From the NCBI RefSeq assembly GCF_001442535.1, contig NZ_CP013141.1, positions 4,389,572 to 4,453,571 of the forward strand: a stretch of DNA of 64,000 bases. Direction: 5' to 3'. Each line of letters opens with the position of its first letter. Position 1 is the first letter of the stretch. Shown piece after piece: positions 37,619 to 46,470 of the stretch. This DNA comes from Lysobacter antibioticus (GTDB taxonomy: Bacteria > Pseudomonadota > Gammaproteobacteria > Xanthomonadales > Xanthomonadaceae). The notes below the pieces were generated by a model that was not told the origin of the DNA, made no database searches, and was given only the letters and a program-made list of their open reading frames with translations. The position numbers were made by a program, and so were the translations under genes.

Positions 37619-39460
37619 ATGAAGCCGCTCGTTCTCGCCGTCGCCCTGGCGCTGTCCGCGCCCACTCTCGCCTTCGCCGGCAACGCCCCGCAGGCCGCGG
37701 CCAAGCCGGTGCCGGCCTCCGGCGCTACCCCGGCGCCGCAAGCCGCGGCCAAGCCGGTCCCGGCCTGGGTCGCGCAGAGCAACGAATACGCCAAGATCCT
37801 GATCCAGGCCCAGGGACAATTCGCGCCCGAGCAGATGTCGTTCTTCGGCGTGCCCGGCTACGACGACAAGGTCAGCGATCTCAAGCCCGAGGTCGGCAAG
37901 CGTTTCCGCGCGGCGATGGCCGAGGCCAAACGCGGGCTGCAGGCCAAGCTCGAAGTCGAGCGCAACGCCGACGTGCGTCAGGACCTGCAGATCATGATCC
38001 AGGCCGCCGAGGACAACATCGAAGGCAGCGCGCTCAACGAACGCTTGGTGCTGCCGTGGTTCGATGCGCCGCAGACGGTGTTCTCGGGCATGCAGGCGCT
38101 GTTGTCCGACCAGGCCCCGGCGGAGCGCCGCGCCAGCGCGCTCGCGCGCCTGAACGCCTATGTCGGCCTGGCCCCGGGCAGCGAGCCGCTGACCGTGCTC
38201 GCGCGCCAGCGCTACGAAGAACGTCTCGCCGATACCAATCTGCTGCAACCGACCAAGCTCGAAGTCGAACAGGCGCTCGGCAACGTCGACACCTATGCCG
38301 CCGGCATCCGCAAGCTGTTCGAGAAATACAAGATCCAAGGCGCCGAGCCGGCGCTGAAGGCGATGGAAACCCAACTGCGCGAATACGGCCAGTGGACCCG
38401 CAGCACGGTGCGGCCCAAGGCGCGTAGCGATGCGCGCCTGCCGCCGGAGCTGTACGCCTACTCGCTCAAGCAGTTCGGCATCGACGTCGATCCGCAACTG
38501 CTGATCCGCCGTGCCCAGGTCGAGTTCATGGAAACGCGCGCGGCGATGGCCCAGCTCGCGCCCTTGGTCGCGCAGGCCAAGGGCCTGAAGGTCGCCGACC
38601 CGCAGGACTACGTGCAGGTGATGCGCGCGCTCAAGCGCGACACCATCCCCAACGATCAACTCGAACCGCGCTACCGCAAGGTCATCGACGCGATCGACCC
38701 GATCATCCGCAAGCAGCAGATCGTCGATGTGCCGCAGCGCCCGATGGTGATGCGCCTGGGCAGCGAGGCCGAATCGGCGGCGCAGCCGGCGCCGCACTTC
38801 CTGCCGGCGCCGCTGGTCGGCAACACCGGCCAGCAAGGCCAGTTCGTGCTGCCGCTGTCGGTGCCCAGCCCGGACGGCAAGGCCCTGCAGTACGACGACT
38901 TCAACTACGAGTCGGTGGCCTGGACCCTGTCCGCACACGAAGGCCGGCCGGGCCACGAACTGCAGTTCACCGCGATGGTCGAACGCGGCATCTCGCTGGC
39001 GCGTTCGATGTTCGCCTTCAACTCGGTCAACGTCGAAGGCTGGGCGCTGTACGCCGAAGCCGAGATGGTGCCGTACGAGCCGCTCGACGGGCAGCTGATC
39101 GCGCTGCAGTTCCGCCTGCTGCGCGCGGCGCGCGCGATCCTCGACCCGATGCTCAACCTCGGCCTCACCGACCGCACCAGCGCCGGCCGCGTGCTGTCCG
39201 AGCAGGTCGGCCTGTCGGAGGCGATGACCAAGCAGGAACTCGACCGCTACATGTTCAGGGCCCCGGGCCAGGCCGGCAGCTATTTCTACGGCTACAGCCG
39301 CATCCTGGAACTGCGCATGGAAACCGAACTGGCGCTCGGCGATCGCTTCGACCGGCTCAAGTTCAACAACTACCTGCTCGACCAGGGCCTGCTGCCGCCG
39401 GACCTGCTCGGCAAGGCGGTGCGCGAGGACTTCGTGCCGGCGCAGAAGGGCAAGCGCTGA
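37619..39460 (+). CDS. Exported DUF885 hydrolase
   Basis: 613 residues from ATG 37619; a GTG 12 bases earlier is possible. Signal peptide LVLAVALALSAPTLAFAG, then a Pro/Ala-rich linker with repeated PQAAAKPVPA. The DUF885 signature is intact: SAHEGRPGHELQ (an HExxxGH variant, His-Glu and His as likely metal ligands) and NVEGWALYAEAEM with the third glutamate. DUF885 proteins are thought to be metallo-carboxypeptidase-like enzymes; activity here is not known. It probably acts in the periplasm. A strong hairpin follows. Confidence 0.87.
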   Translation: MKPLVLAVALALSAPTLAFAGNAPQAAAKPVPASGATPAPQAAAKPVPAWVAQSNEYAKILIQAQGQFAPEQMSFFGVPGYDDKVSDLKPEVGKRFRAAMAEAKRGLQAKLEVERNADVRQDLQIMIQAAEDNIEGSALNERLVLPWFDAPQTVFSGMQALLSDQAPAERRASALARLNAYVGLAPGSEPLTVLARQRYEERLADTNLLQPTKLEVEQALGNVDTYAAGIRKLFEKYKIQGAEPALKAMETQLREYGQWTRSTVRPKARSDARLPPELYAYSLKQFGIDVDPQLLIRRAQVEFMETRAAMAQLAPLVAQAKGLKVADPQDYVQVMRALKRDTIPNDQLEPRYRKVIDAIDPIIRKQQIVDVPQRPMVMRLGSEAESAAQPAPHFLPAPLVGNTGQQGQFVLPLSVPSPDGKALQYDDFNYESVAWTLSAHEGRPGHELQFTAMVERGISLARSMFAFNSVNVEGWALYAEAEMVPYEPLDGQLIALQFRLLRAARAILDPMLNLGLTDRTSAGRVLSEQVGLSEAMTKQELDRYMFRAPGQAGSYFYGYSRILELRMETELALGDRFDRLKFNNYLLDQGLLPPDLLGKAVREDFVPAQKGKR

Positions 39461-39502
39461 GACCGGGCCGCGGCGACGCGGCCGGCAACGCCCCGCAGAT
39501 AC

Positions 39503-39534
39503 GACAGGGCCGCGGATCGCTCCGCGGCCCTGTC
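39503..39534. terminator. Bidirectional hairpin between convergent genes
   Basis: A 14-bp perfect stem (39503-39516 with 39521-39534) and TCGC loop, GACAGGGCCGCGGA at its base, lies between the convergent DUF885 and serine hydrolase genes. On the plus strand it is followed by GCGTTT. Confidence 0.75.
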
Positions 39535-39571
39535 GCGTTTCATGGCCTCGGTCGCCGTCGCTATCAGCGCC

Positions 39572-42097
39572 TCAATACACCAGCGACCAGCTCAGGGTCC
39601 GCAGCGCGAGTACGTACCAGACCATCGCCACGCAGGCCGCGGCGACCGCGATCGCGCACACGCGGCGCAAACGCTGCGGCGAGGAACGCCACACCGCGCG
39701 GGCGTTGAGTACCGCGACCACCGCGGTCGCCATGCTCGCCAGCCCCAACAGCTGGGCGACGCGGATCCACGGATCGAGCGCGCCGTCGAGCATGCGCACC
39801 GACGCGTCGATGCGGGTGATGATCCACAGCCACAGCAGGACCAGAACGAGATTACCGATCAGGCCGAGGAAACTCAGCAGGCGCAGGCGGCGATCGCGTT
39901 CGGCCAGTACCAATGGCCGCTGGAAGTGGCGGCGCACCAGGGCCGCTACCGGCCACAGCAGCAACGCCAACGCCTGCACCGCGAGCACGAGGCACAGCAA
40001 CGGCAGCATCCAGCCCGGCGAACGCCAGTCCGGCACCGGCTGCAGCCACATCGCCGCGGGCACGTCGTCGCTGCTGACCGCGATCACTTCGTTGCCGACC
40101 AGCTTGGCCGCGAGCAGGCTGTCGCCGCCGACCTCGCGCCACACATAGGGTTCGACTTCGCGCCAACGCTTGGGCCGGCCATCGGGCGTGCGGAACGCCG
40201 ACACGCTCAGGGTGTCGTCGTCGTTGACGCCGATCTTGGCGCTGCCTAGCAGGCGCGCGATGGCGAGGAAGTTGCTGCTCGAGGCGCGGCTGTTCTCGTA
40301 GCGGCCGACGAGCTGCTCGGCGTGCAGGCGCGCCGTCGGCAGGGTCGGCTGCTGCGCCCCGCGCACCGGGAAATAGCGCTGGATCACGCCCTTGATCAGG
40401 TCGCGATGCAACGCGCGCCCGGCGCTGCCGGGGCCGTCGGCGGACACGAACAGGCCGAGCCCGTGCGCCGGCAGCAACACCAGATTGCTCTGGAAGGCTT
40501 CGGTCGCGCCGCCGTGGCCGATCACCACCGGCCCGCGGGTGTCGCGACGGAAGAACCCCAGCGCCATCGCATCCAGGCCCGGGATCGGCCGCGACGCCGC
40601 CGCATGCAGGGTCTGCAGGCTGTGCGGCTGCAGGATCGTCGTCGCGCCGGCACCGCGCTCGTCGAGCTGCGCGATCATGAAACGCGCCATGTCCAGGCCG
40701 GTCGCCGACAGACTGCCGGCCGGCGCCGGGTTGACCAGTTCGAACGGAATCGGTGCGCCGTCTGCGCTGCTGTAGCTCTTGGCCATGTCGCCGGCGAGGC
40801 CCTTCGGCAGCGGTTGGCGGAAGCTCGACTGGCGCATGCGCAGCGGCACGAGCACGTTGGCTTCGATGTAGTCGTCGAAAGCTTGCTTGCTGATGCGCTG
40901 GACGACGTAAGCGGCGAGCGCGGCGCCGTAATTGGAATACGCCGGCACCTTGCCGGGCGCATACACGCGCTCGGGCTGCACTTGTTTCAGATAGCGATCG
41001 AGCGGCAGCAGGCGCGATTCGTCGGCGGCGAACAGATGCTTGGCCGATTCCTCGAAACCGGCGCTGTGGGTCATCAGTTGGCGCATCGTCGCCGGCTGGC
41101 CGGCGTAGTCGCGGATCTTGAAATCGAGGTAGCGGTTGACGTCGGCGTCGAGGTCGAGCTTGCCCTGCTCGACCAACTGCATCGCCGCGGTCCAGACGAA
41201 CAATTTCGAGATCGAGCCCGGACGCACCAGGGTGCGCGCGGCGTCCATCGGTTTGCGCTTTTCCACGTCGGCGTAGCCATAGCCTTTCGCCAACAACACC
41301 TGGCCGTCGCGGACCACCACCACGACCGCGCCGGCGAGTCCGCCGCGCGCGATCGCCAGCGGCACCAGGCCGTCGACGTAGGCCTCCAGATCCGGCGCGC
41401 TCAGCATCGGGATCGGTGCGACCGCGCCGGGCTCGACCAGGATTTCGCTCGATGCCTCGTTATCGCGAGCGAGCGAGGTTTCGACCGGGTAGCCGGCGAC
41501 AGCCGTCGCCTGCGCCACCGGCGCCGGATCCACGTCATCGGCGATCGCTTCCGGCAAGGGCGGAGGCAAGGGCGCGAAGCTGGCCGGTGCGTTCGCGTTC
41601 GCTGCGGCGGCCGCGACCGGCTGCGCCGGTTTGTTTGCGGCGGCCGGCTTGGCCGGCGCCGCCTTCACTGCAATGGCCGCCGCATCGGTGTCGGCGACGA
41701 CCGGCGTCTTCGCCGGCACCTTCGAAGGCACCGGCGAAGCGCGCGTAGGCAGGGCCGTGCCCGTGCTTGCGGGCGCAGCTTGCCCGGCGTCGATCGCGGG
41801 CGCCGCGCTCGACAGCGGCAAGGCGCGGGTGGTGGCCGGAAACGCCGACGCCGACGCCGACGCCGCGGCCGGCTTGGCCGGGGTCGGCACGGGCAGGGGC
41901 GTGGGCACCGGAGTCGGCGCGGGTTTGGCCGGTGCCTGGGTTGGCTCCCGCGTGACCGCCTGGGGCTGGTCCGGTCGAGGCGAGGCGCCGGTCGCGGCCT
42001 CGGCCGGCGGCGGCGACTGCGCCCACAGGGAACCGGCCAACATCATCACCGCGACGCCGGACACCGCGATGCCGCGCATCGAACGCTTGGACCTCAT
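39572..42097 (-). CDS. Large beta-lactamase-fold serine hydrolase with membrane tail
   Basis: 841 residues. Three parts: a signal peptide (GIAVSGVAVMMLAGSLWA) and a roughly 200-residue Pro/Ala/Thr-rich linker; a class C beta-lactamase/DD-peptidase domain (about 225-570) with SxxK at Ser295-Ile-Ser-Lys298, YSNYG as the Y-x-N motif and HGG as the third motif; then a non-catalytic beta-rich region and four or five C-terminal transmembrane segments (LLCLVLAVQALALLLWPVAALV, LLSFLGLIGNLVLVLLWLWII, ACVAMVWYVLAL). Enzymes of this clan hydrolyse peptidoglycan peptides, esters or beta-lactams. The anchoring places the active site in the periplasm. Substrate open. Confidence 0.85.
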   Translation of the reverse strand: MRSKRSMRGIAVSGVAVMMLAGSLWAQSPPPAEAATGASPRPDQPQAVTREPTQAPAKPAPTPVPTPLPVPTPAKPAAASASASAFPATTRALPLSSAAPAIDAGQAAPASTGTALPTRASPVPSKVPAKTPVVADTDAAAIAVKAAPAKPAAANKPAQPVAAAAANANAPASFAPLPPPLPEAIADDVDPAPVAQATAVAGYPVETSLARDNEASSEILVEPGAVAPIPMLSAPDLEAYVDGLVPLAIARGGLAGAVVVVVRDGQVLLAKGYGYADVEKRKPMDAARTLVRPGSISKLFVWTAAMQLVEQGKLDLDADVNRYLDFKIRDYAGQPATMRQLMTHSAGFEESAKHLFAADESRLLPLDRYLKQVQPERVYAPGKVPAYSNYGAALAAYVVQRISKQAFDDYIEANVLVPLRMRQSSFRQPLPKGLAGDMAKSYSSADGAPIPFELVNPAPAGSLSATGLDMARFMIAQLDERGAGATTILQPHSLQTLHAAASRPIPGLDAMALGFFRRDTRGPVVIGHGGATEAFQSNLVLLPAHGLGLFVSADGPGSAGRALHRDLIKGVIQRYFPVRGAQQPTLPTARLHAEQLVGRYENSRASSSNFLAIARLLGSAKIGVNDDDTLSVSAFRTPDGRPKRWREVEPYVWREVGGDSLLAAKLVGNEVIAVSSDDVPAAMWLQPVPDWRSPGWMLPLLCLVLAVQALALLLWPVAALVRRHFQRPLVLAERDRRLRLLSFLGLIGNLVLVLLWLWIITRIDASVRMLDGALDPWIRVAQLLGLASMATAVVAVLNARAVWRSSPQRLRRVCAIAVAAACVAMVWYVLALRTLSWSLVY

Positions 42098-42223
42098 TTA
42101 ACCCCCGAAAGCAGCTGCACCGTCGCCGGATATGCCGCCGGCATGCGTTGCCGGTCGCTCCAGGCGCGGACGTTCGCGGCGAGTGTACGCGTTCGGGCCT
42201 GCGGGCCTTGCGCAAGAGAACGA

Positions 42224-42260
42224 GAGCAAATCCCCCCGCCCCCTTTTCCAAGGGGGATTC
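42224..42260. repeat. AAATCCCCC / CCCTTTTCCAAGGGGG repeat
   Basis: AGCAAATCCCCCCGCC followed by CCCCTTTTCCAAGGGGG, which can fold on itself. The copy at 29072 has the same order; the one at 61274 is related in reverse. The 486-base gap 42098-42583 holds this repeat and the palindrome at 42490 and no gene. Confidence 0.75.
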
Positions 42261-42489
42261 GGTCGGGCAGTAACACAGTGCTCGCTCGGCTTTGCGGGAC
42301 GGCCCTGCCTACATGCAGATGCTGCAACCACCCGAAACCGCGCGAAATCGCGACTGTCGTCGCACTCCGTCCGGCTCCGAGCCTTGCTCGGTAGCGCCGA
42401 TTCGGCCCCGCCTGGCGCGAAGAAAGCGGTCGACACCGGCCTGCTTCGACAGGCCTGCGGCTCCGTCGCTGGTTTTCCGGATCGGCAAA

Positions 42490-42506
42490 TTACTTTCAAT
42501 AAGTAA
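42490..42506 (+). promoter_or_regulatory. Candidate operator TTACTT-N5-AAGTAA
   Basis: A perfect 6-base inverted repeat with a 5-base spacer, AT-rich in a GC-rich setting, 78 bases before the XRE-cupin regulator gene. This size and spacing fit a helix-turn-helix dimer, so autoregulation is plausible. No experiment is implied. Confidence 0.45.
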
Positions 42507-42583
42507 ACAACAGTTGGCTTTCGCGGCTTGGCAAGGCCCGGGGGGCCGCCTAGAGTCGTCCGTGACCCCTCTCGGCCGCCTTC

Positions 42584-43291
42584 ATGCCCGCCAAGCGCAG
42601 CCAGAACGTAACCACGGCCGCACCCGCGGTCCCGAATCCCGGGATCGCGTTGCGGATGCTGCGTCGTCAGCGGGGCTGGACCCTGGCCGAGATCGGCGCG
42701 CGCACCGGCCTGCCGATCTCGACCTTGTCGAAGATCGAGAACGGCAAGATGTCGCTGAGTTTCGACAAGCTCACGCGCATCGCCCAAGGCCTGGAAGTCG
42801 ACATCGGCGAGTTGTTCTCGTCGCCGCCGGCGGGCGTCAACGAAAACTTCAGCGGACGCCGCAGCATCACCCGCGCCGGCGAGGGTTATGCGATCCGCAC
42901 CGAGCACTACCACCACTTCTATCCGGCCTCGGAGCTGCTCAACAAGCGCCTGGTGCCGATCATCGCCGAGGTCCATGCGCGTTCGCTGGAAGAGTTCGGC
43001 GACCTGATCCGCCACACCGGCGAGGAGTTCGCCCTGGTCCTGGAAGGCACGGTCGAACTGCACAGCGAGCTGTATGCGCCGGCGCGCCTGGACGTCGGCG
43101 ATTCGATCTATTTCGACAGCGCGATGGGCCATGCCTACATCGCCGCGTCGGCGAGTCCGTGCCGCGTGCTCGCAGTGTGTTCGGGCAACGAAGCGCATCT
43201 GCGCGAAGCGCTGTCGCGCAAGATCGCGTCCGAGCCGATCCGCGTGTCCGCTGCGCGGCCGCCGAAAACCCGGCGCAGCGCCAGCCTCTGA
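42584..43291 (+). CDS. XRE-family regulator with C-terminal cupin domain
   Basis: 235 residues. Residues about 20-75 are a helix-turn-helix domain (ALRMLRRQRGWTLAEIGARTGLPISTLSKIENG, in pieces). Residues about 125-210 are a small cupin barrel with HTGEEFALVLEGTVELH and VGDSIYFDSAMGHAYIA, holding the histidine/glutamate positions that bind a metal or small ligand. PuuR/SutR-type regulators share this layout and usually respond to a metabolite. No target genes are obvious; the neighbouring YdcF and pigment genes are in other units. Confidence 0.88.
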   Translation: MPAKRSQNVTTAAPAVPNPGIALRMLRRQRGWTLAEIGARTGLPISTLSKIENGKMSLSFDKLTRIAQGLEVDIGELFSSPPAGVNENFSGRRSITRAGEGYAIRTEHYHHFYPASELLNKRLVPIIAEVHARSLEEFGDLIRHTGEEFALVLEGTVELHSELYAPARLDVGDSIYFDSAMGHAYIAASASPCRVLAVCSGNEAHLREALSRKIASEPIRVSAARPPKTRRSASL

Positions 43292-43492
43292 GCGCTGCGG
43301 ACAGGTCGTGCCCCCAGCGGCGAACGCTCGCGCGCAAGGGCCTTTCGTCCAGGCAACTGCGGATAGCGGTCACATGGGCCGCAAACGCCGGTCACGACGT
43401 CGAATTTTCCCATTGCGAAACTGCCCGGACCAAGCCGGCCCGGACCAAACCCACTCGAAGCCGGCGCGTCGAATGCGCGCGGCTCGGTCGGT

Positions 43493-44197
43493 TCAGCTGA
43501 CGCGCGCGAGCATGCGCCGATTGCCGGTCAGCCGCGCCCAGCGCGCGCCGATGTCGCTCATGCACACATAGGCCGCTTCGCCGGCCAGGCGCCACATCAT
43601 GCGCGGGCTCAGGCTCAGGCGCGGCTCGGCTGCGCACAGCTCCCAGTCGTAACCGAGCTGGCGCGCGAACAAGGCGCAACGCGCGAGGTGGTAGCGGCTG
43701 CTCAGCAGGGTGACGCGCGAGCGCATGCCCTCGCCGAGCATCGCCCGGGCATTGCGCAGGTTCTGCAAGGTGTCGCGCGATTCCGATTCCAGTTGCATCG
43801 GCGCATCCGAAGCGAAGCCGCGCGCGAGCAGGCCGTGGCGAGCGAGCTCGGCTTCGCTGGGTTCGTTGGCGGCGCCGCCGCCGAGCAGCACCACGTTGCG
43901 CGGCGGACGCTCGCGCCACAGCGAGACCGCGCGATCCAGGCGCGCCTCGAAGTCCTGGTCCAGGCGCCCGCCCGGCGCATGCTTGCCGAACAACAACACA
44001 CATTCGCCGCGCTCGGGCTGGCAAGGCGCATTGCGCGCGACCCGCAGCACGTGCACGAAATAACCGACATAGACCAGCCCGGCGCTGAGCACGCACGCGG
44101 CCGAGGCCACCACGGCGACGTGCAAGACGTCGCGATCGCCCAACAGGGACAGGCGGTGGCCGAGGCGATTGGACATGGAAGCGGGCGCGACCTGCAT
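43493..44197 (-). CDS. YdcF-family (DUF218) membrane protein
   Basis: About 234 residues from ATG 44197; ATG 44176 (MSNRLGHRLSLLG) is an alternative and neither has a strong ribosome site. One or two N-terminal membrane segments (VLHVAVVASAACVLSAGLVYVGYFV) precede the DUF218 domain: ECVLLFGKHAP, RNVVLLGGGAANEPSEAELA, LESESRDTLQNLRNA and TLLSSRYHLARCALFA. The acidic ESESRDT and SRYHLAR segments are family signatures. Related proteins ElyC and SanA act on envelope synthesis. Divergent from the first pigment gene; likely not part of that cluster. Confidence 0.8.
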   Translation of the reverse strand: MQVAPASMSNRLGHRLSLLGDRDVLHVAVVASAACVLSAGLVYVGYFVHVLRVARNAPCQPERGECVLLFGKHAPGGRLDQDFEARLDRAVSLWRERPPRNVVLLGGGAANEPSEAELARHGLLARGFASDAPMQLESESRDTLQNLRNARAMLGEGMRSRVTLLSSRYHLARCALFARQLGYDWELCAAEPRLSLSPRMMWRLAGEAAYVCMSDIGARWARLTGNRRMLARVS

Positions 44198-44440
44198 GAG
44201 AAGGAAAACCAGAACGACGGTAGCGGTATGAGGGCGGAGCGCCGCAGGCGCAAGCAGAACGCCGCACCGCAGGCCTGGTTCGACCGCCCGCGCATGAAGC
44301 ATTCAGCCTCGCAGCGCCTGCGGCGGCACGCCATGGCCCACGTGGCCATGGCTGCGGCGGCGCCCGAGCGCCCCTCGCTATACTGCGGGCGTTCCCCACT
44401 GCGCGATTCTACCGACTACGTGACGTCCCCACCTTTACCG

Positions 44441-45643
44441 ATGCCGCCGCTGGCGATCCGCGCCTACACCGCGACCACCGCGCTCGGCCGCGGCCTGGAC
44501 GCCCAGGCGAGCGCCTTGCGCGAACGGCGCAGCGGCCTGCGGCGCAACGATCTCACCCCGCTCGCCGCCGGCGAGGCGCCGCTGGACTGCTGGATCGGCC
44601 GCGTCGACGGTCTCGAGGGTGCCGCCCTGCCGGCCGAACTGAGCCAGTGGGAATCACGCAACAACCGCCTGGCCTGGCTGAGCCTGCAGCACGACGGCGT
44701 GCGCGAGGCGCTGGCCGCGGTGGTCGCGCGCCATGGCGCCGAACGGGTCGCGGTGATCGTCGGCACCTCGACCTCGAGCATCGGCGCGACCGAAGAGGCG
44801 TATAGCCGCCTGCGCAACGACGGCCGCGAATTCCCCGAGGATCTGGCCCGGCCGACGCTGCATACCCCGCACTCGCTCGGCGCCTTCGTCGCCGATGCGA
44901 CCGGCCTGCGCGGCCCCTGCGTGACCGTCGCCACCGCTTGTTCCTCAAGCGCCAAGGTCTTCGCCCAGGCCGCGCGCCTGATCGCCGCGGGGCTCGCCGA
45001 CGCGGCCCTGGTCGGTGGCGTCGACACCCTGTGCGGCAGCGTGCTGTTCGGCTTCAACTCGCTGCAGTTGGTGTCCAACGCACCCTGCCGCCCCTTTGAT
45101 GCCGAGCGGATCGGGCTCTCGCTCGGCGAGGCCGGCGGTTACGCCGTGCTCGAACGCCTCGACGATGGCGAGCGCGCGGCGCTGGAACTACGCGGCTACG
45201 GCGAATCCAGCGACGCCCACCACATGTCCTCGCCGCATCCCGAAGGCCTGGGCGCGCGCCTGGCGATGGGCGATGCGATGACCCGCGCCGGCATCGACGC
45301 GGCCGAGGTCGGCTATCTGAACCTGCACGGCACCGCGACCCCGGCCAACGACAAGATCGAGGCGCTGGCGATCGCCGCGCTGTTCCCCGACACCTTGCAC
45401 GCCTCCTCGACCAAGGGCTGGACCGGACATACGCTCGGCGCCGCCGGCATCGTCGAGTCGGCCTTCGCCCTGCTCGCACTCGAACGCGAGCATCTGCCGG
45501 GCACGCTCAACAGCGTCGTGCCCGACCCGGCCAACGGCCCGCAGATCCGCTTCGATTCGGCCGACACCCGGATCCGCTACGCCATGAACAACTCCTTCGG
45601 CTTCGGCGGCAACAACTGCTCGCTGGTGTTCGCGCGCCCATGA
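44441..45643 (+). CDS. Beta-ketoacyl-ACP synthase of the aryl polyene locus
   Basis: 400 residues from ATG 44441; a GTG at 44420 is also in frame. It condenses malonyl units onto the growing polyene. The thiolase-fold triad is complete: Cys167 in TACSSSAK, His296 in NLHGTATP and His330 in GWTGHTLGAAG, the FabB/FabF pattern. The rest (AERVAVIVGTSTSS, CRPFDAERIGLSLGEAG, NNSFGFGGNNCSLVFA) is normal. Its last codon overlaps the next start as ATGA, so the ketosynthase and its chain-length partner are coupled, as in type II aryl polyene systems such as ApeO/ApeC. Confidence 0.93.
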   Translation: MPPLAIRAYTATTALGRGLDAQASALRERRSGLRRNDLTPLAAGEAPLDCWIGRVDGLEGAALPAELSQWESRNNRLAWLSLQHDGVREALAAVVARHGAERVAVIVGTSTSSIGATEEAYSRLRNDGREFPEDLARPTLHTPHSLGAFVADATGLRGPCVTVATACSSSAKVFAQAARLIAAGLADAALVGGVDTLCGSVLFGFNSLQLVSNAPCRPFDAERIGLSLGEAGGYAVLERLDDGERAALELRGYGESSDAHHMSSPHPEGLGARLAMGDAMTRAGIDAAEVGYLNLHGTATPANDKIEALAIAALFPDTLHASSTKGWTGHTLGAAGIVESAFALLALEREHLPGTLNSVVPDPANGPQIRFDSADTRIRYAMNNSFGFGGNNCSLVFARP

Positions 45644-46470
45644 CCGCCTCCGATCTCGATCCGCCGACAAGGCGCGCGCCGGTGCTCAGCGCCGTCATCG
45701 AAAGCGTGGGCTATTGGAGCCGCGGCCTGCCTTCGTGGGAGGCCGCTTGCGCCTTCGCCGTGCACGACGACCTCGTCGCCGACGCGCCTGCGCGGCCGTC
45801 GCCGCAGTTGCTGGCGCCGAACGAACGCCGACGCGCACCGGAAACGGTCGCGGTGGCGCTCGAAGTCGCGCTCGCCGCCTGCCAGGCTGCCGGTCGCGAT
45901 CCGGCCAGCCTGCCGTCGGTGTTCGTGTCCTGCCATGGCGACATGGCGATCACCGACTACATGTGCGCGACCTTGGCGAGCGAGCCGCGCACGATCTCGC
46001 CGACCCGCTTCCACAATTCGGTGCACAACGCCGCCGCCGGTTACTGGACCATCGGCGCCGGCGCAATGCAGCCGGCGACCGCGCTGAGCGCGCTCGACGC
46101 CAGCTTCGCCCAGGGCCTGATCGAAGCCCTGGCCCAGATCGCCGCCGGCGACGAGGCGGTGCTGCTGGTCGGCTACGACGGTGCCGCGACCGGCCCGCTG
46201 CAGACGATGTGGGACAGTCGCGGCCTGCTCGGCACGGCGCTGGTGCTCGCGCGCGCACCGGCGGACGGCCGCGCGCGCGGACCCGTGCTGCGCGCCTGGC
46301 TCGGCGACGATCCGCCGTCGCCGCTCGACGGCAAGCTGTCTCGCCGCGAAACCGGCAATGCCAGCGCCGCGATGCTGCCCTTGTTCGACGCCTTGGCCTC
46401 GGGCCATGATCGCCTCGCACTGCCGGCCGGTGGCGGCCGAACCCTGCGGGTGGAGCTCGCCCATGACTGA
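45640..46470 (+). CDS. Beta-ketoacyl synthase chain-length factor
   Basis: 276 residues, overlapping the ketosynthase by 4 bases. It has the ketosynthase-like domain called Ketoacyl-synt_2: SVFVSCHGDMAITDYMCATL, SPTRFHNSVHNAAAGYW and DEAVLLVGYDG. The active-site cysteine is absent at the position where it is expected (HNSVHNAAAGYW region), as in chain-length-factor partners. It would pair with the ketosynthase to set polyene length. In aryl polyene loci the equivalent gene also directly follows or precedes the ketosynthase. Confidence 0.9.
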   Translation: MTASDLDPPTRRAPVLSAVIESVGYWSRGLPSWEAACAFAVHDDLVADAPARPSPQLLAPNERRRAPETVAVALEVALAACQAAGRDPASLPSVFVSCHGDMAITDYMCATLASEPRTISPTRFHNSVHNAAAGYWTIGAGAMQPATALSALDASFAQGLIEALAQIAAGDEAVLLVGYDGAATGPLQTMWDSRGLLGTALVLARAPADGRARGPVLRAWLGDDPPSPLDGKLSRRETGNASAAMLPLFDALASGHDRLALPAGGGRTLRVELAHD

